DNA of 38,104 nucleotides, taken from positions 1 through 38,104 of the forward strand of contig JAHEEC010000029.1 of assembly GCA_024640885.1 (NCBI GenBank), read 5' to 3'. This DNA comes from Bacteroidota bacterium. Its GTDB lineage: Bacteria; Bacteroidota; Bacteroidia; Bacteroidales; GCA-2748055. Of this stretch, positions 17,776-26,192 are shown one piece after another. The position numbers and the translations under genes are program-made. The notes beneath the pieces were generated by a model. The model did not search any database. It was not told the origin of the DNA and was given only the letters and a program-made list of their open reading frames with translations. The first letter of the stretch is position 1. Each line of letters starts with the position of its first letter.

Positions 17776-18593
17776 AGAAATTACTCCACATCGAGCAGAT
17801 CAAATTATTAAACTACAATCCTTTCCGGATTACCCTGGGAATCTATTTCCTCGCCTTCACGCTGGGGTTGCTGATCTACCCTGCGGTGGATAAGGAAATT
17901 CCTGTGATCTCTCTGAGTGACCTGTTTCGTTTCCCCGATGTATGGCTTTTCCTCACCTGGGTCACTGAACCCTATAATGTCCTTCTGGCGCTGATAGTAA
18001 TTATGATCACCACAAAGGAGTTCAGCGATCATACCTTCAAAACGCAGCTGATATTCGGACTCAGCCGGACCGACCTGTTGCTCCAGAAGCTTCTATCGAT
18101 CCTGGTCCTCTCTTTCCTGGCCACCCTGCTGCTTGGTCTCACTTCGCTGACACTGGGATTGATTTACAGTTATAAGCTCACTTTTAAAATCGCCATGGAG
18201 AATACCTGGATGCTTGGGCGGTACCTGATTGCCTCCTTTTCTTATATGTCCATGGGACTGCTCATCGCGTTGCTCGTCAAGAATACTGCACTGTCACTCC
18301 TCACTTTCCTGGCAATGCGCGTTTTTGTGGATCCGGTTTTATTCCTGGTCCTTCGAAAATATGAGATTAGATGGTACCTGCCCTTCCGGACCACCACCCG
18401 GCTGACCCCATTGCCCGACCTGATTGAGATCTTTCAGAAAAAAATGAATAGCGAACAGCCCCTGGATGATGCTGCACTGGAGATTTTACCCAAGGGCCTG
18501 CCGGCCTGGTTAAACCTGCTCATGGTCCTGATCTTTACAAGCCTGGCTATATATTTCAGCTACAGGCTGATGCGGCGAAGAAGATTCACCTGA
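17772..18593 (+). CDS. ABC-2 type transporter permease
   Basis: The 273-residue protein has about six hydrophobic segments. The first (YFLAFTLGLLIYPAV) is followed by a large loop and a further segment around YNVLLALIVIMITTKEFSDHTFKTQ, where the TxEFxxxTFKTQ pattern is common in ABC-2 permeases. It ends in a basic tail (YRLMRRRRFT). It is the membrane partner of the preceding ATPase. The gap to the convergent GT2 gene (18594-18669) holds no convincing terminator. Confidence 0.82.
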   Translation: MKKLLHIEQIKLLNYNPFRITLGIYFLAFTLGLLIYPAVDKEIPVISLSDLFRFPDVWLFLTWVTEPYNVLLALIVIMITTKEFSDHTFKTQLIFGLSRTDLLLQKLLSILVLSFLATLLLGLTSLTLGLIYSYKLTFKIAMENTWMLGRYLIASFSYMSMGLLIALLVKNTALSLLTFLAMRVFVDPVLFLVLRKYEIRWYLPFRTTTRLTPLPDLIEIFQKKMNSEQPLDDAALEILPKGLPAWLNLLMVLIFTSLAIYFSYRLMRRRRFT

Positions 18594-18669
18594 TCGCGAC
18601 TTCGGATCCTCCGATTGCTGTCTTTTCAGATCCAACGCCCGGAATTAGCCCTTCACGAACGCTTCTCGA

Positions 18670-19785
18670 TTACCTTCCTTTCCATGTGGACCGTGCCACC
18701 AGTGAACCCGCCAGGATCACCAGCTGTGAGATATAATGGACCAGCGTGACCGGAAGGAACATCCAAAGGCTCTTTTTCTGTCCCGTATAACCTGTGACAG
18801 TGTACAATACAGCAAAATCAGCCGCTGTCTTTAACAGGAAGGACGACATGAGCCATGGCCAGGCCCCTGGAAAAATGAAAATGAAAATCGGCAACAGGAG
18901 TACCAGCATATTTGTGGCGGTGACCAATAGGGCCAGCAACTGGATGTCGGGCATGCCATAATGGACCGTTTTTGATCCCCATCGGATGCGTTGCCTTATG
19001 AACTCCCCGAGGGTGCGTGCGGATCCTGTGCTTACAATGGCCTCCCAGGCCACCAGTTGGCAAAGTTTCTTCCCAAGTTTCCTGGCCCCGATCATTAAGA
19101 ACATATCGTCTCCTGAAGCCACCGCTTTTCCGGGATCATAGGACCTCGTTTCAAGGTATAGTTCCCGGGAGTAGGCCAGATTAGCGCCGCTGCACATGAC
19201 AGCTCTGCGGTAATAAAATGAGCCTGCCCCTGTCCCCACTAGTCCAAGCAGGTCCAGCCGGTCCAATGACTCCAGGAATCCGCGGCCTTCCTCCCGCGTG
19301 GTCACCAATCCTGCCACAAGGTCCGGCTGGTATTTTTCGCGGAAACCCATGTGCGATGCAACGAACCCCGGGCCAACCCTGCAATCTGCATCCAGCTGGA
19401 TGATCCATTCACTCTTCGCATACTCCATACCGCAGGCGATGGCCTCCTTCTTCCCTGCTCTCTCCCCGGGAAGGTCAAGGCAAACATATCCTGGATGGTT
19501 CAAGATCATGGATTCAAGCAGTTCCCTGGAGCTGTCCTGTGAATGGTCGTTTACAAAAATCACCCGCATCAAGTCTGCCGGATAGGTCTGGTTGATCAGA
19601 TCACCTGCAAGATCCTGAATCCCATCCTGCTCATCCCTGAAAGGAATGATCAAGGTTACCGGTTCGTGCTTCAGGCAATCCGGAAGAGTCATCTTTGCCA
19701 ACCTGGAGAGCCCCAAAGACAACAAAAAAACCACCAAGGAATAGAGTGATAGAATGAACAAAGTTATGGAGACGGCAGGAACCAT
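18670..19785 (-). CDS. Membrane-bound family 2 glycosyltransferase
   Basis: The 371-residue processive-type GT2 has one N-terminal membrane helix (about 5-27) and several C-terminal helices (about 283-365). The catalytic domain between them has IIPFRDEQDG (46-55), VNDHSQDSS (78-86), the metal-binding DAD at 132-134, GDD at 225-227 and RQRIRW (264-269), equivalent to the QxxRW of processive enzymes. This layout suits transfer of sugars to a lipid or a growing polysaccharide at the inner membrane. It is 7 nt downstream of the receiver protein, last in a four-gene operon. The product is unknown. Confidence 0.85.
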   Translation of the reverse strand: MVPAVSITLFILSLYSLVVFLLSLGLSRLAKMTLPDCLKHEPVTLIIPFRDEQDGIQDLAGDLINQTYPADLMRVIFVNDHSQDSSRELLESMILNHPGYVCLDLPGERAGKKEAIACGMEYAKSEWIIQLDADCRVGPGFVASHMGFREKYQPDLVAGLVTTREEGRGFLESLDRLDLLGLVGTGAGSFYYRRAVMCSGANLAYSRELYLETRSYDPGKAVASGDDMFLMIGARKLGKKLCQLVAWEAIVSTGSARTLGEFIRQRIRWGSKTVHYGMPDIQLLALLVTATNMLVLLLPIFIFIFPGAWPWLMSSFLLKTAADFAVLYTVTGYTGQKKSLWMFLPVTLVHYISQLVILAGSLVARSTWKGR

Positions 19786-19792
19786 TGCCGGG

Positions 19793-20200
19793 CTACTGAT
19801 CCTTATTGTCGAAGAATGATTGCATCAGTTCAAAAAGTCTCTCGAACTTGAGGGGTTTGGTTAGAAAAGCATCGCAACCTGCATCCCTGCAGGCCATTTC
19901 ATCCTCGTCGTAAGTATTGGCAGTGGTGGCGATCACCGGAAGATCGGGACAACATTGCTTGATCTGCCGTGTGGCCTCAAGGCCCCCGACCTCTGGCATC
20001 TGCATGTCCATCAGGACAAGGTCAAAGTGGTCACCGGATTTGCACATCTCTATGGCTTTGCGTCCGTTGAATGCGTGGACATAATCGGCATTTACCTTAT
20101 TGAGGACCGCCGAGATAAGCTTGAATGAGATCATATTGTCCTCGACCACAAGCACTTTCTTCCCGTGGAAATCATAGTCATATTTTCCCCTGGGTTCCAT
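19793..20200 (-). CDS. Single-domain response regulator (receiver domain only)
   Basis: This is a 135-residue CheY-like receiver with no output domain. The acidic pair E20-D21 (VLVVEDN), phospho-acceptor D65 (LVLMDMQMPE), T83 in IATTAN and K105 in LTKPL are all present. Sequence style, with DMQMPEVGGLEATRQIK and LTKPL, resembles receivers from hybrid histidine kinases. The start is the ATG at 20200, two bases after the stop of the nucleoside transporter. The open frame continues upstream, but the first 110 codons there are only the transporter read in another frame. No histidine kinase is in the window. It may act in a phosphorelay or on the neighbouring genes; neither is shown. Confidence 0.87.
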   Translation of the reverse strand: MEPRGKYDYDFHGKKVLVVEDNMISFKLISAVLNKVNADYVHAFNGRKAIEMCKSGDHFDLVLMDMQMPEVGGLEATRQIKQCCPDLPVIATTANTYDEDEMACRDAGCDAFLTKPLKFERLFELMQSFFDNKDQ

Positions 20201-20202
20201 GG

Positions 20203-21609
20203 TCAGCCCAGCAAAACTCCTATGATGGTGGCCGATAACAGTGACGCCAGGGTCCCTGCAAGCAGGGCACGCATTCCAAACTGGGCCAGCAATACCCTCC
20301 GGCCCGGAGCCAGCGCCCCGATTCCTCCAATCTGGATCCCGATGGAGGCGAAATTTGCGAATCCACAAAGCATATAGACCGACATTACAATGGATTTGGT
20401 CTCCGCAAAACTTCCAACTGCTTTCATGTCGGCAAGATCGATATAGGCCACAAACTCGGTAAGGATCAATTTTTTCCCAAGCAGGGATCCCACCAGGGTA
20501 ATATCCTCCCTGGCCACTCCTATGAGCCACATGAGCGGTGAAAGGCCATAGCCAAGGATAAACTCCAGGCTAAGTTCGTCATACTTTCCGCCGGTCATGG
20601 AGTAAATCCTCTCATTTACCGAGGTCCAGTCACCTACCTTTACAAAGATATAGTTCATAAAGGCAATAAAGGCAATGAACACAAGCAGCATGGCTCCCAC
20701 ATTCACGGCCAGCCGCAATCCGTCACCAGTTCCATTGGAGATGGCATCCAGTGCATTTTTTCCCACATCACCACGGGAAACATCAATCTTTCTATTGATC
20801 TCTTCGGTCTGAGGCACAATGATTTTTGAGATCACCACCACACCCGGTGCCGCCATGATAGACGCCGTAAGCAGGTGTTTGGCAAAAATGACCTGTTGCA
20901 CCGGATCCCCGCCTCCCAGGAACCCAATATATGCTGCCAGGACCCCGCCGGCCAGGGTGGCCATCCCTCCCGACATGACCAGGAGGATCTCCGATCGACT
21001 CATCTTTTCAAGGTATGGCTTGATCAGCAGCGGTGACTCGGTCTGGCCAAGAAAAATATTACCGGCAACCGACAGGCTTTCTGGTCCGGACAGACCCATG
21101 GCCCTGGAAAGGGCATACCCGAAAATCTTTACGAAGAACTGAATAATCCCCAGGTAAAAAAGCAAGCTTGTAAAGGCTGAAAAGAAGATAATGGTGGGGA
21201 GTATTGAAAAGGCAAAATTCTGGAAGGCCGGCTCCACCTTGCCTGTTACCTGGCTCTTCAACAGGTAGGTAACTCCTTCATTGGTGAAAGTCAGGATCTT
21301 CACAAATCCCTTCCCGATAATCTCGAAAAAGCCCTGGATAAATGGTACATATAAAATGCCTACAGCCAGGACCAGCTGCAGGAGCAGACCGATTCCCACC
21401 GTTTTCCAGGATATGGCCTTCCTGTTGCTGCTGAATATCCAGGCAATCCCGATCAGCACCATCATCCCCAGGATTCCCCGCAGGAGGTGCTCCAGGTTGA
21501 ATTCAAAACCTGATTTTGCAGGCAGGATGTTTGACAATGGAATGGCATCGGGGGTGGCCTGCTGGATCATGGCAGTGGCAGTATCAATCATCATGGTGTC
21601 GGTCATCAT
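20203..21609 (-). CDS. Na+-dependent nucleoside transporter (CNT family, NupC-like)
   Basis: The 468-residue inner-membrane protein should import nucleosides with sodium or protons. It has the hydrophobic N-terminal domain, the gate region, and the CNT core motifs. The stretch GNIFLGQTESPLLIKPYL matches the substrate-site helix, NGTGDGLRLAVNVGAML is the second conserved segment, and REDITLVGSLLGKKLILTEFVAY is the third. The length is normal for the longer CNT proteins. The start overlaps the DUF151 stop by 4 nt (ATGA), and a second ATG three bases on is equally possible. Transcription with the DUF151 protein and the receiver is very likely. Confidence 0.93.
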   Translation of the reverse strand: MMTDTMMIDTATAMIQQATPDAIPLSNILPAKSGFEFNLEHLLRGILGMMVLIGIAWIFSSNRKAISWKTVGIGLLLQLVLAVGILYVPFIQGFFEIIGKGFVKILTFTNEGVTYLLKSQVTGKVEPAFQNFAFSILPTIIFFSAFTSLLFYLGIIQFFVKIFGYALSRAMGLSGPESLSVAGNIFLGQTESPLLIKPYLEKMSRSEILLVMSGGMATLAGGVLAAYIGFLGGGDPVQQVIFAKHLLTASIMAAPGVVVISKIIVPQTEEINRKIDVSRGDVGKNALDAISNGTGDGLRLAVNVGAMLLVFIAFIAFMNYIFVKVGDWTSVNERIYSMTGGKYDELSLEFILGYGLSPLMWLIGVAREDITLVGSLLGKKLILTEFVAYIDLADMKAVGSFAETKSIVMSVYMLCGFANFASIGIQIGGIGALAPGRRVLLAQFGMRALLAGTLASLLSATIIGVLLG

Positions 21610-22226
21610 TTTGACCTTCGGTTTATCTCATCCCTGATTTCGGAAGCACGTTCATAATCTTCCTTGGAGACTGCATCGGCCAGCAGTGCTCTCAGATCCT
21701 CCATGCTGCTCTCAGAGAGGTCCGGAATAATGCTTCTCTTTTTTGACTTTTGAGGCTTTGCTTCCGGTGCCGGTTCCTCACCGACCTCCTCCTGTTCAAG
21801 CCCCGATCCCTTCTCAAAATCCAGCACGATCCCTGCCTTTTCCACGATTTCATCAGTGGTATATATGGGACATTTGAACCTCAAAGCAAGGGCAATTGCA
21901 TCTGAGGTTCTTGCATCCAGGGTCATCTGACGGTCTCCGTTATCACAAATGATATTGGCGAAAAAAACTCCGTCTTCCAGCTTGTGGATATTCACCTCAA
22001 GGATCCTGATTCCGTAAGTGTCCGAAAAATTCTTGAACAGATCATGTGTAAGGGGGCGCGGAGGTGTAAGGCCTTCAAGTTCTATGGCAATCGCCTGAGC
22101 TTCAAACCCTCCCACAATGATGGGGATTCTTCTGTTTCCCTCCTCCTCAGATAGTACCAGTGCGTATGCCCCCGATTGTGTTTGGCTGTATGAAATGCCA
22201 AGAACGTTAAGCTTAATTTTCCCCAT
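21606..22226 (-). CDS. Bifunctional nuclease-family protein (DUF151) with UVR motif
   Basis: The 206-residue protein has an N-terminal bifunctional nuclease (BFN/DUF151) domain, including ALVLSEEEGNRRIPIIVGG and the conserved LDARTSDAIALALR near residue 115. An acidic and proline-rich linker follows. A C-terminal UvrB/UvrC-like helical hairpin ends it (MEDLRALLADAVSKEDYERA then EIRDEINRR). Some DUF151 relatives show nuclease activity, but the role in Bacteroidota is unsettled. The ATG at 22226 was chosen because the longer frame starts with GTG inside the predicted -7 box at 22250-22257. It leads the operon with the nucleoside transporter. Confidence 0.87.
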   Translation of the reverse strand: MGKIKLNVLGISYSQTQSGAYALVLSEEEGNRRIPIIVGGFEAQAIAIELEGLTPPRPLTHDLFKNFSDTYGIRILEVNIHKLEDGVFFANIICDNGDRQMTLDARTSDAIALALRFKCPIYTTDEIVEKAGIVLDFEKGSGLEQEEVGEEPAPEAKPQKSKKRSIIPDLSESSMEDLRALLADAVSKEDYERASEIRDEINRRSK

Positions 22227-22249
22227 ACCAGTGGTCAGACTCTTTATCA

Positions 22250-22257
22250 CAAATATA
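22250..22257 (-). promoter_or_regulatory. Predicted -7 element of the DUF151-nucleoside transporter operon
   Basis: The minus strand reads TATATTTG, matching TAnnTTTG, about 24 nt before the ATG at 22226. No clear -33 box is seen. It faces away from the rplU promoter, about 95 nt to the right. Confidence 0.5.
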
Positions 22258-22348
22258 GAAATAACTCCGACATATTCCGAACGCTGATTCAGGGCCTTTC
22301 TTGCCCCCTATAACCCATTGCAGGGAAAGAAAATAATTCCCTCAAATC

Positions 22349-22379
22349 TTTGACAATCATTCAAACTTTTCTATCTTTG
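22349..22379 (+). promoter_or_regulatory. Predicted rplU-rpmA promoter
   Basis: TTTG (22349-22352) and TATCTTTG (22372-22379) are separated by 19 nt. Both boxes match the Bacteroidota primary sigma factor consensus exactly. It leaves a leader of about 35 nt before the rplU ATG. It is the clearest promoter in the window, as expected for a ribosomal protein operon. Confidence 0.75.
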
Positions 22380-22419
22380 CAGACCCAAAAATCTGACATT
22401 AAGTAAAAAGCATTGTAAA

Positions 22420-23070
22420 ATGTACGCAATCGTTGATATCGCAGGACAACAGTTCAAAGTAGAAAAGGATCAGAAGCTTTATGTGCACAGGCTCGAAGGT
22501 GAAGAAGGTAACCAGGTTTCCTTCGACAAGGTTCTTTTGATCGATACAGGCAGTAAAATAGCAGTTGGGGACCCGGTTGTGAAAGGAGCCGCAGTGGATG
22601 CAAAGATCATCTCCCATGTGAAAGCCGATAAGGTGCTGGTCTTTAAGAAAAAGAGAAGGAAAGGGTATCAAAAACTGAACGGTCACCGCCAGTACATGAC
22701 CCAGATCCAGATCGAAACCATTTTCGAAAACAAGCCTGCTTCAGGTGATTCGAAAGCCAAAACCACAAAAGAAGCTGTTGCGGCCCCTGTGAAAGCTGCG
22801 GTTGCTGAGAAAAGTCCAGCCGCTCCCTCAAAGGCGGGCGAGGCCACAAAAAAAGCAGCTCCGGAAGTAAAAAAGGCTGAAACTGCAAAAGCATCCACGG
22901 TGAAGAAACCTGCAGCAGGTAAAACTGCCGCGGCCAAAAAACCTGCAGCGGCCAAAAGCACAGCTGCCAAAAGCACTACAGCCAAGGCCACGGCAACAAA
23001 GAAGCCCGCACCAAAGAAACCCGCAGCCAAGGCTGCGCCTAAAAAAAAGTCCGGAGAAGATAAAGCTTAG
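22420..23070 (+). CDS. rplU: Ribosomal protein L21 with long Ala/Lys/Pro-rich tail
   Basis: Residues 1-102 are a complete L21, a large-subunit protein that binds 23S r[21 protein letters not shown] at the start and [20 protein letters not shown] near residue 77. Ordinary L21 ends here. This protein continues for about 110 more residues built from only A, S, G, D, K, T, E, V and P, with KKPAAAK- and AAKST-like near-repeats. There is no arginine and no aromatic residue after F102. The tail resembles the disordered, basic tails of histone H1-like proteins. It could bind rRNA or DNA, or simply be tolerated. The frame is continuous and rpmA follows 40 nt later. Confidence 0.93.
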   Translation: MYAIVDIAGQQFKVEKDQKLYVHRLEGEEGNQVSFDKVLLIDTGSKIAVGDPVVKGAAVDAKIISHVKADKVLVFKKKRRKGYQKLNGHRQYMTQIQIETIFENKPASGDSKAKTTKEAVAAPVKAAVAEKSPAAPSKAGEATKKAAPEVKKAETAKASTVKKPAAGKTAAAKKPAAAKSTAAKSTTAKATATKKPAPKKPAAKAAPKKKSGEDKA

Positions 23071-23110
23071 GACATCAAATTACTGGAAGAACATTTAAAA
23101 GCATACAGAT

Positions 23111-23371
23111 ATGGCACATAAAAAAGGAGCCGGTAGTTCAAGAAACGGTCGTGAATCAGAGAGCAAACGACTGGGCGTAAAACTTTATGGTGGCCAGGTG
23201 GTAAAAGCCGGCAATATCATCGTAAGGCAAAGGGGAACTGTCCATCACCCCGGCAGCAATGTGGGAATAGGCAAAGATCACACACTGTTCGCCATGATCG
23301 ACGGCACAGTTAAATTCAGCAAAAAGAGGGATAACAAATCCTACGTTTCCATCGAACCGGTAGAAAACTAG
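23111..23371 (+). CDS. rpmA: 50S ribosomal protein L27
   Basis: The 86-residue protein matches L27 along its whole length. The N-terminus [20 protein letters not shown] reaches towards the peptidyl transferase centre, and [21 protein letters not shown] is the conserved core. There is no N-terminal extension of the cleaved Firmicutes kind. It is the second gene of the rplU-rpmA operon and is followed by a strong terminator. Confidence 0.97.
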   Translation: MAHKKGAGSSRNGRESESKRLGVKLYGGQVVKAGNIIVRQRGTVHHPGSNVGIGKDHTLFAMIDGTVKFSKKRDNKSYVSIEPVEN

Positions 23372-23400
23372 GAGAATTCCATTAATTCCATATATCATTC

Positions 23401-23442
23401 ACCTGTAATGCACTACCTTTAATGTGTATTACAGGTTTTTTT
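23401..23442 (+). terminator. Terminator of rplU-rpmA, directly before serS
   Basis: The arm 23401-23413 pairs with 23424-23436 for 13 base pairs, including one G-U pair, around a 10-nt loop. Seven T residues (23436-23442) follow. The element ends 11 nt before the serS ATG. It may also act as an attenuator or read-through control for serS, but this is inferred only from position. Confidence 0.85.
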
Positions 23443-23453
23443 ATGCTTTCAAT

Positions 23454-24734
23454 ATGTTAACCATTCAATTCATCCGTGATCACAGGGATACCGCCATCGA
23501 GAGGTTGAAAGTCAAGAATTTCAAGCAGCTGGAGCTGATCGACATGATCATTGCCAGGGATGATGAACGAAGGTCCCTCCAGGTGCGGACCAATGATCTG
23601 CAGGCCGAACTTAATCAGGTCAGCAAAGAGATTGGCATCTTGTTCAAAACAGGGGAAAAGTCAAAAGCCGAGGAGGCCAGGGTGCGAACAACAGGCATAA
23701 AAAAGGAGCTCGAATCATCGGGGCAGGCCCTCCAGGAGGCTGAAAAAGAGATCAGCGAATGGCTGGTGCAAATCCCCAACATCCCCCATCCTTCAGTCCC
23801 TAAAGGTGGAAGTGAAGCTGATAACAGGGTCGTCCGGCAGGGAGGTCAAATCCCTGTGCTGCATGAGGGTGCCATGCCGCACTGGGAGCTTGGACTCCGC
23901 TACAAGCTCATCGATTTTGACCTGGGGGTAAAAATTACCGGGGGTGGATTCCCCCTTTTCAGGGGACAGGGAGCGAGGTTGCAGAGGGCGCTTATTTCAT
24001 ACTTCCTTGACCAGAACAGTGCCGCCGGTTACGAGGAAATCCTCCCCCCCCTGCTGGTCAATGAAGCCTCCGGGTTTGGCACCGGACAGCTCCCCGATAA
24101 AGAGGGGCAGATGTACCACGTAACCGGGGATAACCTCTACCTGATTCCCACCGCGGAAGTACCGGTCACCAATATGTACAGAGATGTAATCCTTCAGGCA
24201 GAGGAGCTTCCCATTAAGAACACCGCCTATACGCCCTGTTTCAGGCGTGAGGCCGGATCCTATGGAAAGGATGTAAGGGGACTGAACCGTGTCCACCAGT
24301 TTGACAAGGTGGAAATTGTCCAGATCCAGCACCCTTCAGCTTCCTACGATGCCCTGGAGGAGATGGTGAACCACGTGGAACAGCTGGTGATCAACCTGGG
24401 GCTCCCGTACCGGATCGTGCAGTTATGCGGGGGAGATCTCAGTTTCACTTCGGCCCTGACCTACGATTTTGAGGTGTATGCGGCTGCTCAGAAAAAGTGG
24501 CTTGAGGTGAGCTCCGTTTCAAATTTTGAGTCTTACCAGGCAAACCGCCTGAAGCTTCGCTTCCGTGAACCATCGGAGAAGAGGCCTCAGCTGGCACACA
24601 CCCTCAATGGGAGCGCACTGGCCCTTCCCCGGATCATGGCCGCCATTCTGGAGAACTTCCAGACCCCTGACGGCATCCTGGTACCGGAGGTCCTGCACCG
24701 CTACATTGGAGCAGGGAACGAAAAAATAAGTTAG
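23454..24734 (+). CDS. serS: Seryl-tRNA synthetase
   Basis: This class II synthetase charges tRNA-Ser. The start at 23454 (MLTIQFIRDHRD) is the normal SerS N-terminus and gives 426 residues. An upstream in-frame GTG at 23424 lies inside the terminator stem and is rejected. The protein has the N-terminal two-helix coiled-coil arm (about 25-100). Motif 2 is in FRREAGSYGKDVRGLNRVHQ. Motif 3 is in NGSALALPRIMAAILEN near the C-terminus, with the serine-site TAEVPVTNMYRD before it. It is followed 15 nt later by an EamA transporter gene. Confidence 0.96.
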   Translation: MLTIQFIRDHRDTAIERLKVKNFKQLELIDMIIARDDERRSLQVRTNDLQAELNQVSKEIGILFKTGEKSKAEEARVRTTGIKKELESSGQALQEAEKEISEWLVQIPNIPHPSVPKGGSEADNRVVRQGGQIPVLHEGAMPHWELGLRYKLIDFDLGVKITGGGFPLFRGQGARLQRALISYFLDQNSAAGYEEILPPLLVNEASGFGTGQLPDKEGQMYHVTGDNLYLIPTAEVPVTNMYRDVILQAEELPIKNTAYTPCFRREAGSYGKDVRGLNRVHQFDKVEIVQIQHPSASYDALEEMVNHVEQLVINLGLPYRIVQLCGGDLSFTSALTYDFEVYAAAQKKWLEVSSVSNFESYQANRLKLRFREPSEKRPQLAHTLNGSALALPRIMAAILENFQTPDGILVPEVLHRYIGAGNEKIS

Positions 24735-24749
24735 TATATCTTGCTTTCT

Positions 24750-25649
24750 ATGCCGGGGGAATCAGCCAGAAAAGCCTTTATCTTTGCACTGCTTGCTGTG
24801 CTCTGCTGGTCCACCTCCCCCACGGCTTTTAAAATTGGACTCAGGTACCAGGATAGTTATCAGCTGCTTACCGGAGCTTCTTTAACCTCTGCCCTGGTCC
24901 TTGGGCTCATACTCCTGCTGGGCGGAAAGCGAAAGATGTTCCTCGATCTGGGATGGAAGGACCTGGGATTCTCCGCACTGATGGGGATGCTGAATCCGGT
25001 GGCCTATTACCTGATCCTCTTCAGGGCTTATTCCCTCCTGCCCGCCCAGGTGGCCCAACCCCTGAACATGGTGTGGCCCCTTCTCCTGGTACTCATCTCC
25101 ATCCCCATGCTGAAACAGAGAATCGGGTGGAAAAGCATCGGGGCCATGCTGATCAGTTTTACCGGAGTGGTCTTGGTTTCAACGCAGGGCGGAGCGGGTC
25201 ATGAAGATCCCGGGAACAGGCTGGGGATTTTACTGGCCCTTTCAAGTGCCGTGCTCTGGGCTTTCTATTTCATTTTCAATACCAGGGATCACCGGGATCC
25301 GGTGCTCAGGCTCTTCCTTAATTTCCTGTTTGCCTCAATATACCTGCTGGCGGGCGGGTTCATAAAGGGAGAGATTTTCCCTGGATCCCCGGAGGCGTGG
25401 GGAGCAGCCATCTATGTGGGAGTTTTCGAAATGGGTATTACATTTGCTCTATGGTTAATTGCCATGCAGCATGCCAAGACCACTGCCAGGATCAGCAACC
25501 TTGTATATCTTGCGCCGTTTCTGAACCTGATCCTGGTACACCTGGTCCTGGATGAACGGATTTATGTGACCACCGTATTTGGAATCGTGCTGCTGGTTTC
25601 CGGAATATTGATTCAAAATATAACAGGCAGGCATGCAAAAAGCTCATGA
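24750..25649 (+). CDS. EamA/DMT-family transporter
   Basis: The 299-residue protein has about ten membrane helices in two EamA halves. The first starts FIFALLAVLCWSTSPTAFKIG and the second NRLGILLALSSAVLWAFYFIF. The ATG at 24750 was chosen over a TTG at 24741. The substrate is unknown. It lies between serS and ruvC and its 3' end overlaps ruvC by 17 nt, so the three genes are likely co-transcribed. It is distinct from the EamA gene at 8552-9484. Confidence 0.85.
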   Translation: MPGESARKAFIFALLAVLCWSTSPTAFKIGLRYQDSYQLLTGASLTSALVLGLILLLGGKRKMFLDLGWKDLGFSALMGMLNPVAYYLILFRAYSLLPAQVAQPLNMVWPLLLVLISIPMLKQRIGWKSIGAMLISFTGVVLVSTQGGAGHEDPGNRLGILLALSSAVLWAFYFIFNTRDHRDPVLRLFLNFLFASIYLLAGGFIKGEIFPGSPEAWGAAIYVGVFEMGITFALWLIAMQHAKTTARISNLVYLAPFLNLILVHLVLDERIYVTTVFGIVLLVSGILIQNITGRHAKSS

Positions 25650-26190
25650 TAAGATAATTCTCGGGATAGACCCGGGAACCACCCTGATGGGGTACGGCAT
25701 CATCCATGGTTCTGGTAAAAATCCCGGTTATGTGGACATGGGTGTCATTGACCTGAAGAAAGGCGGGGACCATTACATGAAACTTCGGAAGATCTATGAG
25801 GGGACCCTCAAGCTCATCGAAAAATACCTTCCCGACGAGGTGGCCATTGAGGCTCCCTTCTATGGCAAAAATGTGCAATCCATGCTGAAGCTGGGAAGGG
25901 CCCAGGGAGTTGCCATGGCAGCTGTACTGGCAAGGGATATTCCAGTATTTGAATACGCTCCCAGAAAGATAAAGCTTGCCATTACCAGTGCAGGGAGTGC
26001 CTCAAAGGAACAGGTGGCAAACATGCTGGCACGGATGTTTGACCTGAAGGAGATCCCAAAGAACCTGGATGCCACCGATGGACTTGCCGTGGCCGTTTGT
26101 CATTTCTACCAGAAAGGGATCATCCCCGGGAAATCGGGATCAAACAGCTGGGAAGCCTATATCAGGAAGAATCCGGGAAGGGTTAAATAA
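25633..26190 (+). CDS. ruvC: Crossover junction endodeoxyribonuclease RuvC
   Basis: RuvC cuts Holliday junctions in recombination with RuvAB. The 185-residue protein has the RNase H-like fold with the four acidic catalytic residues in place: D13 (LGIDPGT), E73 (VAIEAP), D146 and D149 (DATDGLAVA). The order and spacing match the E. coli enzyme. Its start lies inside the end of the EamA gene. It converges on the HIT gene, with only 2 nt between the stops and no visible terminator. Confidence 0.95.
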   Translation: MQKAHDKIILGIDPGTTLMGYGIIHGSGKNPGYVDMGVIDLKKGGDHYMKLRKIYEGTLKLIEKYLPDEVAIEAPFYGKNVQSMLKLGRAQGVAMAAVLARDIPVFEYAPRKIKLAITSAGSASKEQVANMLARMFDLKEIPKNLDATDGLAVAVCHFYQKGIIPGKSGSNSWEAYIRKNPGRVK

Positions 26191-26192
26191 GC

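Noticed and set aside
14682..18593. RecQ plus ABC proteins as a defence island
   Set aside because: RecQ has the standard housekeeping domain order and the ABC pair looks like an ordinary exporter. No nuclease, toxin, methylase or mobile element is nearby.
18594..18669. Terminator between the convergent ABC permease and GT2 genes
   Set aside because: Only a 4-bp CGGA/TCCG stem can be drawn, followed by a weak T run further on. It is not convincing.
20201..20530. N-terminal extension of the receiver protein
   Set aside because: The 110 upstream codons overlap the nucleoside transporter in another frame and look like its shadow. The ATG at 20200 gives a normal receiver domain.
22740..23060. 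DNA repeat array or CRISPR-like pattern in the rplU tail
   Set aside because: The repetition is of short Ala/Lys/Pro codons inside an open frame. There are no constant spacers or palindromic repeats, so it is a low-complexity protein tail.
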